Shown here piece by piece: positions 47,866 to 57,742 of a stretch of DNA of 64,000 nt. A program made the translations under genes and the position numbers. Origin of the DNA: Litorilinea aerophila (GTDB taxonomy: Bacteria; Chloroflexota; Anaerolineae; Caldilineales; Caldilineaceae); assembly GCA_945897075.1 (NCBI GenBank), contig CAMDEX010000001.1, positions 1 through 64,000 of the forward strand. Direction: 5' to 3'. Positions within the stretch are counted from its first letter, which is position 1. Every line of letters starts with the position of its first letter. The notes beneath the pieces are model-generated. The model was not told the origin of the DNA and ran no database searches. It saw only the letters and a list, made by a program, of their open reading frames with translations.

Positions 47866-50196
47866 GTGCCAGTCATCGCTGATGATACAGTGCGCAACTA
47901 CACACCTATCAGGCTGAGGTCACGATTCGTGATACAGGAACTTGCAGTGAAGACACAACGCGTGTGGCGTCGGATGGAAGGTTGGCGCGGCTTTCGGCTG
48001 ACGGTGCCGTGGCTTGTCTTCGCCCTGTTGCTCCTGTGGGGCTGGCGTGTAGGGAACCCGGCGCACAACCTGCCTGCCTACGGTGATGTACTGGAAGTTG
48101 TCTGGATCACTGACTGGTATGATGGGGTTGTGCGTGGCACACATTCTGCTTCTTCCTACCCATTGATCTTCTACCCGGCGGGCTGGCGCGTTGCTACCTA
48201 TGCAGGCGGCCCAACGCTCTTGTTGGCATTGCTGCCATTAAATTGGCTGGGTGGCCCTGCGTTTGCCTATAATGTAGCGACAATATTAACGCTGGCGCTT
48301 TCATTTGCCGGGATGCAAACCGTGGTGCGTAGGGAGGTTGATGTACTGCCGGCGACCGTTGCCGCGCTGCTCTATACTTTTTGGGGCTTTCATTGGTTCC
48401 GCATCGCCGGTCATATGAATGTATTGATTGCGACCAGTCTGCTGCCGTGGTTGCTGTGGAGCCTGGAACGGTCGGTCGCGCCGACGCGACACTCCGTGGC
48501 CTGGTCGGCGCTGGCCGGTCTAGTGTGGATGCTCATGATTCTCAGTTCATGGTATTTTCTGTTTATGGGTGCCATGCTGTTGGGCGGATGGTGGCTGGCG
48601 CGACAAGCATCCCTTCTTAAAGCAGATAGAGACAAATTCTTTTCCACCGTGTCCATTCGCAGACTGTTAATCCCGACTGTAGTCGCCTTGCTGCCCTGTA
48701 TCCCGTTTCTTCTCTTCTTTGTGTATGAGAGCAACGCCGCGCAGGCGGCCTATTACGACATTACACATGTTGCATTGTGGGATGCCAGCCTGAATAGTTT
48801 TCCAATACCCAACGTTGCCCATCCGTGGTTAGCAGGCCTATCCAGCGTCATCTACCAGGGGCCAACGAACGAACCAGGCCAGGCCAACTTTGGATTTTTG
48901 GCTTTCCTGATGGCGGTGTTGGCGATCCGGCCGGCGTTGCGCGACCGACGCTGGTGGCCGGCATTGATGCTCACCGGCATCGGACTAGCCCTGAGCCTAG
49001 GGCTGACCCTGAAATGGAACGGCCAGGTTATCCAGTGGGAAGCGTTACGCGGCCTGGATACAATCCTGTGGCGGCTTGGGTATCTGCTCAAACCCGATTT
49101 TTTCACTGCGCCGCATCCAATATCGCCATTCGACACGGCAGTTCCGTTGCCGGGGCTATTGCTCAGTAGCCTCGTGCCGTTCTGGGAGCGAGCGCGGGTC
49201 TTTGCACGTTATGCGTTGCTGGCCAGCGTTGGCCTCTATTCACTTACAGCATTGAGTCTGGCACAGGTACGCTATGGTTGGGTGCGGGGGCTATTGGCCC
49301 TGCTGCTAGTCATCGAGTTGCTTCCACCGCCTACGGATAGCGTACCGTTTCCACCTGTCGAACACCCCGCCTTTGCCTGGTTGCGTCAACACGGCACTCC
49401 TGAGCAGGGTATCGTGGATTTAGATGCGTGGCAGCCAGACCGGCTCTACTTGCCCAACCGCGGGCAGACGCTGCTGGCGACGGAGTACCATCAGCAGCCG
49501 ACTGTGGCAGGGGCTGGCAGTATTCTGCCCGCGCACGTAGCATTTCTGGATCAATGGTTAGCGACACATCCGCATCCTTTCACCGACTCATCATTCGCTC
49601 CGTTGTGGCGCTATATCGGTGTACGCTATATCATTTTTCATGTTTCAGGTAGTTATGCACAAGTACTGTTGCGTGAGGCCGCACAGAATCCCGATTTGCA
49701 GAATCGCGGCTGCTTCGATCCGCCGCCAGGACGTAATCCATGGTCATATCCGATCTGCATCCTGGAGGTGACAACCTGGCCAACTCCCAGCTTCAACGTC
49801 CTGACATCGGAGGGGTGGTCGGGTACGGAGGAATGGGGCCGTTGGATAGAAGGAACGTCTGGCAGTGGTGTCTGGATGGCGGCGCGACGCGTGTCGTATC
49901 GCCTCAAAATCGAAGCTTTCCCGGTTTGCGATGCCAATCGCCCCCAACGAATAGTGGTGGAGGTCAATGGGGCAACAGTGGCGACTCACACATGGGATGA
50001 CTGTGAGTCGTGGTTGGCGGAGATCGCTCTGTCTGCGCAACAAATCACCATTGGCTGGAATGAATTGACGCTCCGTTCAGCCTATGCTGCGCGACCGGTG
50101 GATATCACCGATGGAAGCAATAGTGATACCCGCTGGCTATCGGTAGGTTTAACCAGACTGGAAATTACGCCAATTCTTCACCCTCCTTCGAATTGA
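47866..50196 (+). CDS. Polytopic membrane glycosyltransferase-like protein
   Basis: This protein of up to 776 residues has about ten membrane helices in the first 470 residues and a soluble C-terminal part (about 480-776) with cysteines in NRGCFDPP and PVCDANRP. The loop VVWITDWYDGVVRGTH is the likely active-site loop of a GT-C fold. It has no close paralogue in the window. Its codon use is visibly less GC-rich than its neighbours (many GTT, ATA and CTA codons), a sign of a different origin. GTG 47866, GTG 47947 or ATG 47974 may be the start; no site is decisive. It lies just behind the break in the truncated gene. Confidence 0.65.
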   Translation: MPVIADDTVRNYTPIRLRSRFVIQELAVKTQRVWRRMEGWRGFRLTVPWLVFALLLLWGWRVGNPAHNLPAYGDVLEVVWITDWYDGVVRGTHSASSYPLIFYPAGWRVATYAGGPTLLLALLPLNWLGGPAFAYNVATILTLALSFAGMQTVVRREVDVLPATVAALLYTFWGFHWFRIAGHMNVLIATSLLPWLLWSLERSVAPTRHSVAWSALAGLVWMLMILSSWYFLFMGAMLLGGWWLARQASLLKADRDKFFSTVSIRRLLIPTVVALLPCIPFLLFFVYESNAAQAAYYDITHVALWDASLNSFPIPNVAHPWLAGLSSVIYQGPTNEPGQANFGFLAFLMAVLAIRPALRDRRWWPALMLTGIGLALSLGLTLKWNGQVIQWEALRGLDTILWRLGYLLKPDFFTAPHPISPFDTAVPLPGLLLSSLVPFWERARVFARYALLASVGLYSLTALSLAQVRYGWVRGLLALLLVIELLPPPTDSVPFPPVEHPAFAWLRQHGTPEQGIVDLDAWQPDRLYLPNRGQTLLATEYHQQPTVAGAGSILPAHVAFLDQWLATHPHPFTDSSFAPLWRYIGVRYIIFHVSGSYAQVLLREAAQNPDLQNRGCFDPPPGRNPWSYPICILEVTTWPTPSFNVLTSEGWSGTEEWGRWIEGTSGSGVWMAARRVSYRLKIEAFPVCDANRPQRIVVEVNGATVATHTWDDCESWLAEIALSAQQITIGWNELTLRSAYAARPVDITDGSNSDTRWLSVGLTRLEITPILHPPSN

Positions 50197-50283
50197 TACC
50201 CTCCACCACTTTCAATGAAAAAGAAAAAGCGATAATCCGAAGATTTCAGCACGAACCCGTGTAAACTCAATGTTTGACAGTGC

Positions 50284-52710
50284 ATGAAATTCAGTGATGG
50301 CAACCAACTCTCTTATACAATTGTCGACAAGGATACTAAATTGTCAGGTCAACTACCGCCGTCTGCGGCCAAGTACAGATGGCTGACGGGGGCGAACAGC
50401 CGTTGGTTTCTGCTATTCGTCTTGGTGTCGGCGGCCGCCGTCTCCACGGCTATCACCATCAATCTGGGCGCATATGCCCACGATGCTGCATCCGCACACG
50501 TGCCCCGTGGCTTCATCTTCTCCGCTGCCATCTCTGATGGATTCTTGCAACCCCGCTGGGTGCAATTCCTCCATATAGGCTTGGGTAGTCCGCTCTTTAC
50601 TTTTCAGCCCTCACGTCCTTATTACGGGATGGACATCCTGGCCCGTCTGGGCCTGGCCCATCCGTTGGGTTGGAGGGTGTTGATCGGCGGCGGTCTGCTG
50701 GCCGCCTTTCTGGGCACATTCTACCTGGTTCGCCTGGCAACAGATCGATCCTGGCCTGCTCTGGCTGCTGCCGCCGCCTATCTTTACGCTCCTTATATGC
50801 TACACAATGCTCTGGTGCGGGGGTCCAACGAAGTCTTTGGCATGTTTCTCTACCCCTGGGTGCTGTGGGGACTGCTGTGGTTAGCCCAATCACCGAGTGG
50901 AAGACGCTTTGTGGTCGCTACGCTGATTTGGGCTGCCAGTATCGGAATGCACGTGCTGGCTCCGCTGATGCTGGCACCGATAGCATTGTTGACGGCGTTC
51001 ATCGCTGGTTGGCGCTGGCGCACACCCGCGCCGTTGTTGGTATTGCTTGTGGGTGGCCTGTTGATGAGTCCCGTCTGGCTGCCCATCCTGGAGGAACAGA
51101 GTTACGTTCAGATCGAGCGTGACTTCGACAGCCCGGCAGCGATTCCTTTAGATAACCCGATTCCCCTAGACCGCCTGTTGGCCCCACCAACAGTCTACGA
51201 TATCCAGCGCGACAATAACAGCATGGGCGACCGTATCGGACTTCTGCACACTCTTTTGTTGCTCCTCGGTCTGCCAGGTACTCTCGTGGCCTTCCGGCAA
51301 CGTCGCCGGGCTTTGGGTGTGACGATTGGACTGGCGACAGTGTTTGGATTGGTGTTCCTGTGGCTTCTCACAGCTTCTTCGGATCTGATCTGGCAACTGT
51401 TTGATCCACTATTGCATAGAGTACAATATCGGATGCGCTTGATGGGGATACAGGCCCTTGTGGTATCCATTGGGATCGGCGGATTGGCTGCTCTAGTCGC
51501 AACGCGCTGGCAGAAACTGCTTGGTCTGGTTCTGACTCTGCTGTTCCTACTGCTTGGGATCCCTGCGCTCTATGTGAATCTGCAACACCGTATTGGCAGT
51601 TTTGACGGGGTAATCACGTTTGACTACGTGCGGGCCATCGAATGGCAGACATCGGGTGCCGGCTTGACATCGTACGGGGAATTTCTCCCCTTCTGGCGGA
51701 GACAGATCTTTAACGACGCGATCCTGGCCGAGTTGGGCCAGGACTTCGACCCGGAGGCGCGCCCCCTGGCTCACCCCCCGGCAGGGGTACGCGTACTGGA
51801 CGCCCACGTCACATCCAGTTCCTGGGCGCTGGATTTGGAGAGCGCGCAACCTGCAACCGTCACGCTCTACCTGCTCTACTATCCCCGCTGGCAGGCGCTT
51901 CTGGACGGCGCGCCGGTTGCAATTCATCCAGAGGCAGAGACGGGGTATGTGCAACTGGAGCTGCCCGCAGGCCGCCACAATCTGATTCTCCACTACGGGC
52001 ACAGTACATTGCAGAGGATAGGCACCGGGATCAGCCTATTGATTGCTCTGAGCCTGCTCGTTCTGGCGATCCGGGGGAAAAGGCCAGGCGAGAGTGTTGC
52101 CGCTGTTGAATCTGCTGCGAAAGGGGTGTGGGAAGCCGCGCCGCCACTCTGGTTGCTGGTGGGACTGGCCCTTTTTTTGGGGAGCAAATGGGCGGTGATC
52201 GACCCGTATACAACGATTTTTCGCTGCCAATCCACCGTGGAACGGGTCTGCGGCGTAGATGCAACGGTGGATGTGGCCTTTGTCGGCGCTCCCAGCTTGC
52301 GGGGGTATACACTCGGCGACAATCGGTTCCGCCCTGGCGGGACGGCGCAGGTCGTTCTCTTTTGGGAAGGAGAGAGCGATAGCCTCCCGATGCTCAAGAA
52401 TTTTGTCCACATCCGCAACAGCCAGCCGGACCAACTGATCAACCCCCGCACCGGCAGCGACATCTGGGCGCAAGAGGATCACTTGACGCCCGGCGGTCTG
52501 TTTTTGCGCGATTTCTCGCCTGGGCGACTCTATCAGGACGAATTCCGCGTGGCGCTGCCTGCGGATATGCCACCGGGGGAATACTTTCTGGAAGTCGGTT
52601 GGTTCAACCCAGAGACCGGGGAACAGACTGAGCCGGTTGACGAGTCACTGATGCCGCCGCTGCGCGAGTTGTGGCGTTCGGTCCTGCTGCCCTCCATTAC
52701 AGTAGAATAG
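50284..52710 (+). CDS. PTPS-related membrane protein (paralogue 1)
   Basis: This 808-residue protein belongs to the 6-pyruvoyl-tetrahydropterin-synthase-related membrane family, which despite its name is GT-C-like. It begins with a helix then SAAAVSTAITINLGAYAHDA, shared with the truncated copy and the 52724 protein. The membrane core covers about residues 40-440, then a middle soluble part (EFLPFWRR), then a beta-sandwich C-terminal domain (FVHIRNSQPDQ...MPPGEYFLEVGWFNPETG). It is homologous to the next gene over its whole length, but the nucleotide sequence has diverged much more than the truncated copy has. It probably takes part in surface glycan synthesis. Confidence 0.75.
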   Translation: MKFSDGNQLSYTIVDKDTKLSGQLPPSAAKYRWLTGANSRWFLLFVLVSAAAVSTAITINLGAYAHDAASAHVPRGFIFSAAISDGFLQPRWVQFLHIGLGSPLFTFQPSRPYYGMDILARLGLAHPLGWRVLIGGGLLAAFLGTFYLVRLATDRSWPALAAAAAYLYAPYMLHNALVRGSNEVFGMFLYPWVLWGLLWLAQSPSGRRFVVATLIWAASIGMHVLAPLMLAPIALLTAFIAGWRWRTPAPLLVLLVGGLLMSPVWLPILEEQSYVQIERDFDSPAAIPLDNPIPLDRLLAPPTVYDIQRDNNSMGDRIGLLHTLLLLLGLPGTLVAFRQRRRALGVTIGLATVFGLVFLWLLTASSDLIWQLFDPLLHRVQYRMRLMGIQALVVSIGIGGLAALVATRWQKLLGLVLTLLFLLLGIPALYVNLQHRIGSFDGVITFDYVRAIEWQTSGAGLTSYGEFLPFWRRQIFNDAILAELGQDFDPEARPLAHPPAGVRVLDAHVTSSSWALDLESAQPATVTLYLLYYPRWQALLDGAPVAIHPEAETGYVQLELPAGRHNLILHYGHSTLQRIGTGISLLIALSLLVLAIRGKRPGESVAAVESAAKGVWEAAPPLWLLVGLALFLGSKWAVIDPYTTIFRCQSTVERVCGVDATVDVAFVGAPSLRGYTLGDNRFRPGGTAQVVLFWEGESDSLPMLKNFVHIRNSQPDQLINPRTGSDIWAQEDHLTPGGLFLRDFSPGRLYQDEFRVALPADMPPGEYFLEVGWFNPETGEQTEPVDESLMPPLRELWRSVLLPSITVE

Positions 52711-52723
52711 AAATGGAATCGAA

Positions 52724-55060
52724 ATGTCCTCCCATCTATTGAACAAAAGCCGCTGGCTTCTGCTCTTGCTACTCGTAGCCGCGGTAGCTGTGTCCACCGC
52801 GCTGACCACCAATCTGGGCGCGTATGCCCACGACGCTGCGGCCGAACACATCCCGCGCGGCCTCCTCTTCTCCGCCGCGATTGCCGACGGCAATTTCTAT
52901 CCCGCCTGGACACAATTTCTGCATGTGGGGCTGGGCAGCCCGCTCTTTACCTTTCAGCCGCCCCTGCCCTACTACGGCCTGGATTTCTTGGCGCGCCTGG
53001 GGTTGGCCCACCCGTTGGGCTGGCGGGCGCTGATTGGCGGGGGGTTGCTGGTGGCCTTTCTGGGAGCGTTCGCGCTGGCCCACTTGGCAACGGGCAGACG
53101 CTGGGCCGCCCTGGCCGCGGCCACGGCCTATCTCTATGCGCCCTACGTGCTGCGCAATGCGCTGGAACGCGGCTCCAACGAAGCCTTTGGGATGTTTCTC
53201 TATCCCTGGGTGTTGTGGGGTCTGCTGCGTCTGGCCCAATCCCCCTCGGCGGGCCGCTTCGTTGTGGCCGCGCTGATCTGGGCAGCCAGTATCGGTATGC
53301 ACGTGTTGGCCCCGTTGATGCTGGCCCCGGTGGCCCTGCTGGTAGCCGTCATCACCGGCTGGCGTTGGCGCACCCCCGCGCCGCTGCTGGCGCTGCTCGT
53401 CGGCGGCCTGCTGATGAGCTTTCTCTGGCTGCCACTGCTGGAGGAGCAGAGTTATGTGCATATTGAACAGAATTTCAGCGATGCCACAGCGATCCCGCTG
53501 AACAACCCAATTCCCCTGGAAAACCTGCTGGCCTTGCCCGCAGTCTATGACACCCAGCGCGAGAACAACGGCGTGGGCGACCGCATCGGTCTGCTCCACA
53601 CGCTGCTCCTGCTGCTGGCGGTGCCCGCCGCGCTCTACGCCCTCCGCCAGCGACGTTATGGCCTGGCGTTGACGCTGGGGCTGGCGACAGCGGTTGGGCT
53701 GACTCTTTTTTGGCTTTTTATGGAGTCGTCCAATCCGGTTTGGCAATTGTTCGACCCGCTCCTGCACCGGGTGCAATACCGCACGCGTCTGATGGGTGTG
53801 CAGGCGCTGGCCGCGTCGGTGGCCGTGGGCGGGATGGTGGCGTTGGCGTCCGTGCGCCGGGAAAAAGTGATCGCCTTGATCCTCAGCGCGCTGCTTCTCC
53901 TCATTGCCCTTCCCTCGCTACACGTAGACCTGCAACACCGCTTTGGCAGCTTTGCGGACAGCATCACCCGCGCGGATGTGCGCGCTATCGAATGGCAGGG
54001 ATCGGGCACGGCCCTGACCGCCTTCGGGGAATTCCTGCCCCGCTGGCGCGAGAAACCTTTCGACGACGCTCTGCTGGCCGAGTTGGGCCACGATTTCGAT
54101 CCCCAAGCACGCCCCCTGGCCCAGCCACCCGCGCATGTACGCGTCCTCTCCGCCCAGGTCACGTCCAGCGACTGGGCCTTGCATCTGGAGAGCAGCCAGG
54201 CAGAAACAATCACCCTATACCTGTTATACTATCCCCATTGGCGCGCATTTCTGGATGAGACACCGCTGGCGATCCGTCCGCAAGCGGAGACGGGCTACGT
54301 TCAGTTCGATCTGCCCGCGGGCAACCACCGCCTGGTGTTACGCTACAGCCGCGGCCCGCTACAGTGGGCCGGTTTGGCCGTCAGCGGGGTGATCGCTCTG
54401 CTTCTGCTGCTCGTGGGAATCGGTGGGATGTGGCGAGGGCGCTTTTATCAGAGTGGGGCGCGCAGCCTGCCCATCGCACAGGAAGCCGCGCCATCTGTCT
54501 GGCTTTTGCTGGGGTTGGCGCTCTTTCTGGGGCTGAAGTGGACGGTCATTGACCCGTCTACAACCCTTTTCCGCTGCCAGTCTACAGCCGAGCGGGTCTG
54601 CGGCGCGGGTGCGACGGTAGATGTGGCCTTTGCCGGCGCTCCCAGTCTGGTTGGTTATACAATTGGCAACAACCAGGCCCGGCCCGGCGAAAGCGTGTAC
54701 GTCGCTCTCTTTTGGGAAGGGCAGGCCGACAGCCTCCCGCTGCTCAAGAGTTTCGTTCACATCCGCAACAGCCAACCGGAGCAGACGGTCAATCCCCGCA
54801 CGGGCAGCGACATCTGGGCGCAGGAGGATCACGTGACGCCGGGCGGTCTGCCTCTGCGGGAGTTCTCGCCCGGACGGCTTTACCGGGACGAGTTTCGCAT
54901 CGTGCTGCCGGCAGATATGCCACCGGGGGAATACTTCCTGGAAGTGGGCTGGTTCAACCCCGAAACCGGCGAGCAACTCGACCCGTTGGATGAAACGATG
55001 CAGCCACCCTTGCGTGAATTGTGGCGCTCGGTGCTGCTGCCCTCAATCACTGTGGAGTAG
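52724..55060 (+). CDS. PTPS-related membrane protein (paralogue 2)
   Basis: This 778-residue intact member of the same family starts 13 bp after paralogue 1. The order of parts is the same: N-terminal helix, AHDAAAEHIPRGLLFS, core with ERGSNEAFGMFLYPWVLWGLL, middle soluble part, and the C-terminal beta domain with SFVHIRNSQPEQ and PPGEYFLEVGWFNPETG. It is more GC-rich than paralogue 1 and fits the surrounding genome, so it looks like the resident copy. Its first 400 bp match the truncated gene at 47.4 kb. Confidence 0.78.
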   Translation: MSSHLLNKSRWLLLLLLVAAVAVSTALTTNLGAYAHDAAAEHIPRGLLFSAAIADGNFYPAWTQFLHVGLGSPLFTFQPPLPYYGLDFLARLGLAHPLGWRALIGGGLLVAFLGAFALAHLATGRRWAALAAATAYLYAPYVLRNALERGSNEAFGMFLYPWVLWGLLRLAQSPSAGRFVVAALIWAASIGMHVLAPLMLAPVALLVAVITGWRWRTPAPLLALLVGGLLMSFLWLPLLEEQSYVHIEQNFSDATAIPLNNPIPLENLLALPAVYDTQRENNGVGDRIGLLHTLLLLLAVPAALYALRQRRYGLALTLGLATAVGLTLFWLFMESSNPVWQLFDPLLHRVQYRTRLMGVQALAASVAVGGMVALASVRREKVIALILSALLLLIALPSLHVDLQHRFGSFADSITRADVRAIEWQGSGTALTAFGEFLPRWREKPFDDALLAELGHDFDPQARPLAQPPAHVRVLSAQVTSSDWALHLESSQAETITLYLLYYPHWRAFLDETPLAIRPQAETGYVQFDLPAGNHRLVLRYSRGPLQWAGLAVSGVIALLLLLVGIGGMWRGRFYQSGARSLPIAQEAAPSVWLLLGLALFLGLKWTVIDPSTTLFRCQSTAERVCGAGATVDVAFAGAPSLVGYTIGNNQARPGESVYVALFWEGQADSLPLLKSFVHIRNSQPEQTVNPRTGSDIWAQEDHVTPGGLPLREFSPGRLYRDEFRIVLPADMPPGEYFLEVGWFNPETGEQLDPLDETMQPPLRELWRSVLLPSITVE

Positions 55061-55072
55061 AATTTTAGCCCT

Positions 55073-57586
55073 ATGGCCTATCCCGCATCAACTTCCCCGC
55101 AAAATCAGCCGCTCGATCTACTCCGTCAGGAGCGGCGGTTGGCCGTCGCCATCTTCTTTCTGGCGCTGGCCGTCTATACGCTGACATACGTGGGCGCGTT
55201 CAAGAGCAACGACGAGCGCGCGCTTTTCAGCGGGATGGACAGCTTTGTCAAACGGGGCAGCTTTACCGTCAACCAGATTTTTTGGGATTACACAAACGTG
55301 GCGATGATCACCGATCGCGGCGAGATGGTGCCCAACTACGAGCCGGGCCAGATGGTGCTGGCGATTCCCTTCTATCTGTGGGGGCGGGCGTTGGGCGGGG
55401 CTGTGCAGGGGACGCTCTTTTTCAATCTTGTCGTCACGGCGGCGTCGGCGGCGCTGGTCTATCTCTGCTTTCTGGAGTTGGGCTACCGGCGGCGGGTTGC
55501 CCTGTTGGGCTGTTGTGTCTACGCCTTTGCGACACTGGCCTGGCCCTACAGCCGCACCTTCTTTCGTGAGCCATTGACCGTCCTCACCTATCTGCTGGCC
55601 GTCTACGGGCTGCTGCGCTACCGGCCACCCGGCCCGCGACGGATGGGCTGGCTGGCGCTGACCGGCACGGCGTTGGGGCTGGCGCTGGTCACGAAGCAGA
55701 TCAGTGTGGCGCTGATCCCCTCGCTGCTGCTTCTGCTCTTTGCTTACGAACGCCAGCGCCCGGCCGATCCGGGTTCCAGCTTGGCCCGCCAACGGCTAAA
55801 CGCGGCCCTGGCCCTTCTGCTGCCCCTGGCCCTGATTCTGCTTCTGGAACGGGTCTATCACCAGGCCACACTGGGGGGTGTCGAGCTTTTCTCGCGCAAT
55901 ATCATCGAGTACACCACCAACCCCCAGCTCTCCCAATCCATCCCCGCGCGGATGCTGCGCGGGCTGCTTGGCCTCTCCATCAGCCCCTACAAAGGACTCT
56001 TCTGGTATGCGCCCGCGCTGCTGCTGGGATTGATCGGCGCGCTGCCTTTCACGCGTCGCTTCCCCTGGGAGGGGCTGGCCTTTTTGCTGCTGGTGGCCGG
56101 CCACTTCCTGGGCTACAGCCGCTACAACTACTGGTCGGGCGGCGTGGCCTGGGGGTCGCGCTATATGCTGCCCGTCATCCCTTTCCTCATCCTGCTGGCC
56201 GCGCCAGTTTTCGCCTGGCTGCTCGCCGATCCGCCTTCTCACGCTTCACGTTTCACGTTTCACGCTTCACGCTTCACGTTTCACGCTCCACGTTTCACGT
56301 CTCACGTTTCACGTTTCACGTTTCACGTTTCACGTTTCGCTATTTGGCTGCTCATCGCCCTCAGCCTCTTCATCCAAATTCTGGGCGTCAGCCTGGATTT
56401 GCGGACCTACGAGTTGTCTTTTCTGCTCGACAACGCCGCAATTTGGGGCGGCATTGGCGAGGCCATCGACGCGCTCTATCTGCAACCGGCCTATTCGCCG
56501 GTGTTGGGCCATTGGCGTCTGCTGCTCTCGGGAACGCTGCCGCTCGATTTCGCCTGGGTGCAGCTACGCGAGATGGGCGGCTGGGCGCTGCTCCCGCTGG
56601 GGCTGCTGATTTCGTTGCTCTTTCTGGCCGTCAATCTGGCCGCGTGCGTGTGGCTCTGGCGGCAACCGCAACGGACGGCTCTGTTCGGGCTGGGGTTGTC
56701 GGCGCTTTTTGTCGTAACCGGCTCTGTGCTCCTGGGCCTCTACCGCCAGGGCGACGCCCGCTTCGATCCCTACGGGGTGGATCGCTTTCTGCGGCCAATG
56801 ATTGAGCGATTGGAGACGGTTGATTGTGGCTGGCGTGGCTGCGACGAAGTGGTGATCGTGCCTGACCCGACGCTGACCGATTATTTCCTCAATTATATGA
56901 GCGCACCGCTGGTCTGGTATGCCGTTGAGAGTGAGCCGGTGGAAAGCGAACTGCTCGAACAACTCAGCCGCCGCTATGCCCGTATCTGGCTGGTGCGGGA
57001 TCGCAACGCGGCGACCGACGACGCAGAAAACCGTCGAGGGGTGGAGCGCTATCTGACCGAACACGCGTATAAAGCGGACGAGGAACGCATGGACGAGTGG
57101 GCCAGATTGCTGCGTTTTTCCGCGGCGGGCACAGCGCAGACGCAGATGGAAACGGCGCACGTTCTGGGCGATATGCAATTGGCGCAGATTTCGATTGGAA
57201 TCGAGCAACCGGCGCACACATCCTCTGTTGACGCGGCGGTGAGCGTTCAGCCGGGCGACACCCTGCAAATCGGTCTGCGCTGGCAGGCAAAGCAGACGCA
57301 GGCAGGCAACTACACCGTCTTTATCCAACTGTTGAACGCCAGCGGCCAGGTTGTCGCGCAGCGGGATCGCTGGCCGGGGGACGGTTTTTTCCCCACCGCC
57401 GCGTTGCAGGCGGGCCAAATCATCACCGACAACCTGGCCCTGCCGCTGCCGTCCGATCTGTCGCCCGGCAGCTACCGGTTAATCGGCGGTCTCTATCGCG
57501 GCGATGTGGAAGGCTATCCCCGGCTGGTCGGCCCTAACGGCGATTTTGTCCTCTTGGCTGAGATTGAAGTGGCATCAGAGCAATAA
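55073..57586 (+). CDS. GT-C type membrane glycosyltransferase with heptamer insertion
   Basis: This 837-residue protein has a GT39/GT83-like membrane core (YVGAFKSNDERALFSGMDSFVKRG gives the acidic catalytic loop; residues about 20-560) and a C-terminal beta-sandwich (about 715-835, DTLQIGLRWQAKQ...YTVFIQLLNASG). Between two helices, near residues 388-424, SHASRFTFHASRF and further copies are coded by a 14-unit TTTCACG array. The insert is rich in Arg, Phe and His and is absent from the fold. It starts 12 bp after the preceding stop and is probably part of the same operon. Confidence 0.78.
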   Translation: MAYPASTSPQNQPLDLLRQERRLAVAIFFLALAVYTLTYVGAFKSNDERALFSGMDSFVKRGSFTVNQIFWDYTNVAMITDRGEMVPNYEPGQMVLAIPFYLWGRALGGAVQGTLFFNLVVTAASAALVYLCFLELGYRRRVALLGCCVYAFATLAWPYSRTFFREPLTVLTYLLAVYGLLRYRPPGPRRMGWLALTGTALGLALVTKQISVALIPSLLLLLFAYERQRPADPGSSLARQRLNAALALLLPLALILLLERVYHQATLGGVELFSRNIIEYTTNPQLSQSIPARMLRGLLGLSISPYKGLFWYAPALLLGLIGALPFTRRFPWEGLAFLLLVAGHFLGYSRYNYWSGGVAWGSRYMLPVIPFLILLAAPVFAWLLADPPSHASRFTFHASRFTFHAPRFTSHVSRFTFHVSRFAIWLLIALSLFIQILGVSLDLRTYELSFLLDNAAIWGGIGEAIDALYLQPAYSPVLGHWRLLLSGTLPLDFAWVQLREMGGWALLPLGLLISLLFLAVNLAACVWLWRQPQRTALFGLGLSALFVVTGSVLLGLYRQGDARFDPYGVDRFLRPMIERLETVDCGWRGCDEVVIVPDPTLTDYFLNYMSAPLVWYAVESEPVESELLEQLSRRYARIWLVRDRNAATDDAENRRGVERYLTEHAYKADEERMDEWARLLRFSAAGTAQTQMETAHVLGDMQLAQISIGIEQPAHTSSVDAAVSVQPGDTLQIGLRWQAKQTQAGNYTVFIQLLNASGQVVAQRDRWPGDGFFPTAALQAGQIITDNLALPLPSDLSPGSYRLIGGLYRGDVEGYPRLVGPNGDFVLLAEIEVASEQ
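56237..56334. repeat. (TTTCACG)14 array inside the glycosyltransferase gene
   Basis: Fourteen consecutive heptamers (TTTCACG with variants CTTCACG, TCTCACG, CTCCACG) cover 98 bp. The peptide repeats every seven residues (SRFTFHA). The same unit occurs outside genes at 57.64-57.69 kb and 25.78 kb. Confidence 0.95.
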
Positions 57587-57602
57587 AAGTGCGTTTGTTC
57601 GG

Positions 57603-57742
57603 CCAGAAACCTGAAACGTAAAACGTGAGACTACCGGCACGCATTTCACGTCTCACGTCTCACGTCTCACGCCTCACGTTTCACGCCTCACGAATTCGAT
57701 AATCGGCTATGCGCCAATACGCAATACGCAATACGCAATACG
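57603..57742. repeat. TCTCACG and CAATACG arrays around the start of the next gene
   Basis: An inverted pair of ACGTGAG and TCTCACG-type heptamers (57612-57693) is followed by four CAATACG units (57715-57742). The second array begins six bases after the A of ATG 57709 and codes for QYAIRNTQYAI. Confidence 0.85.
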
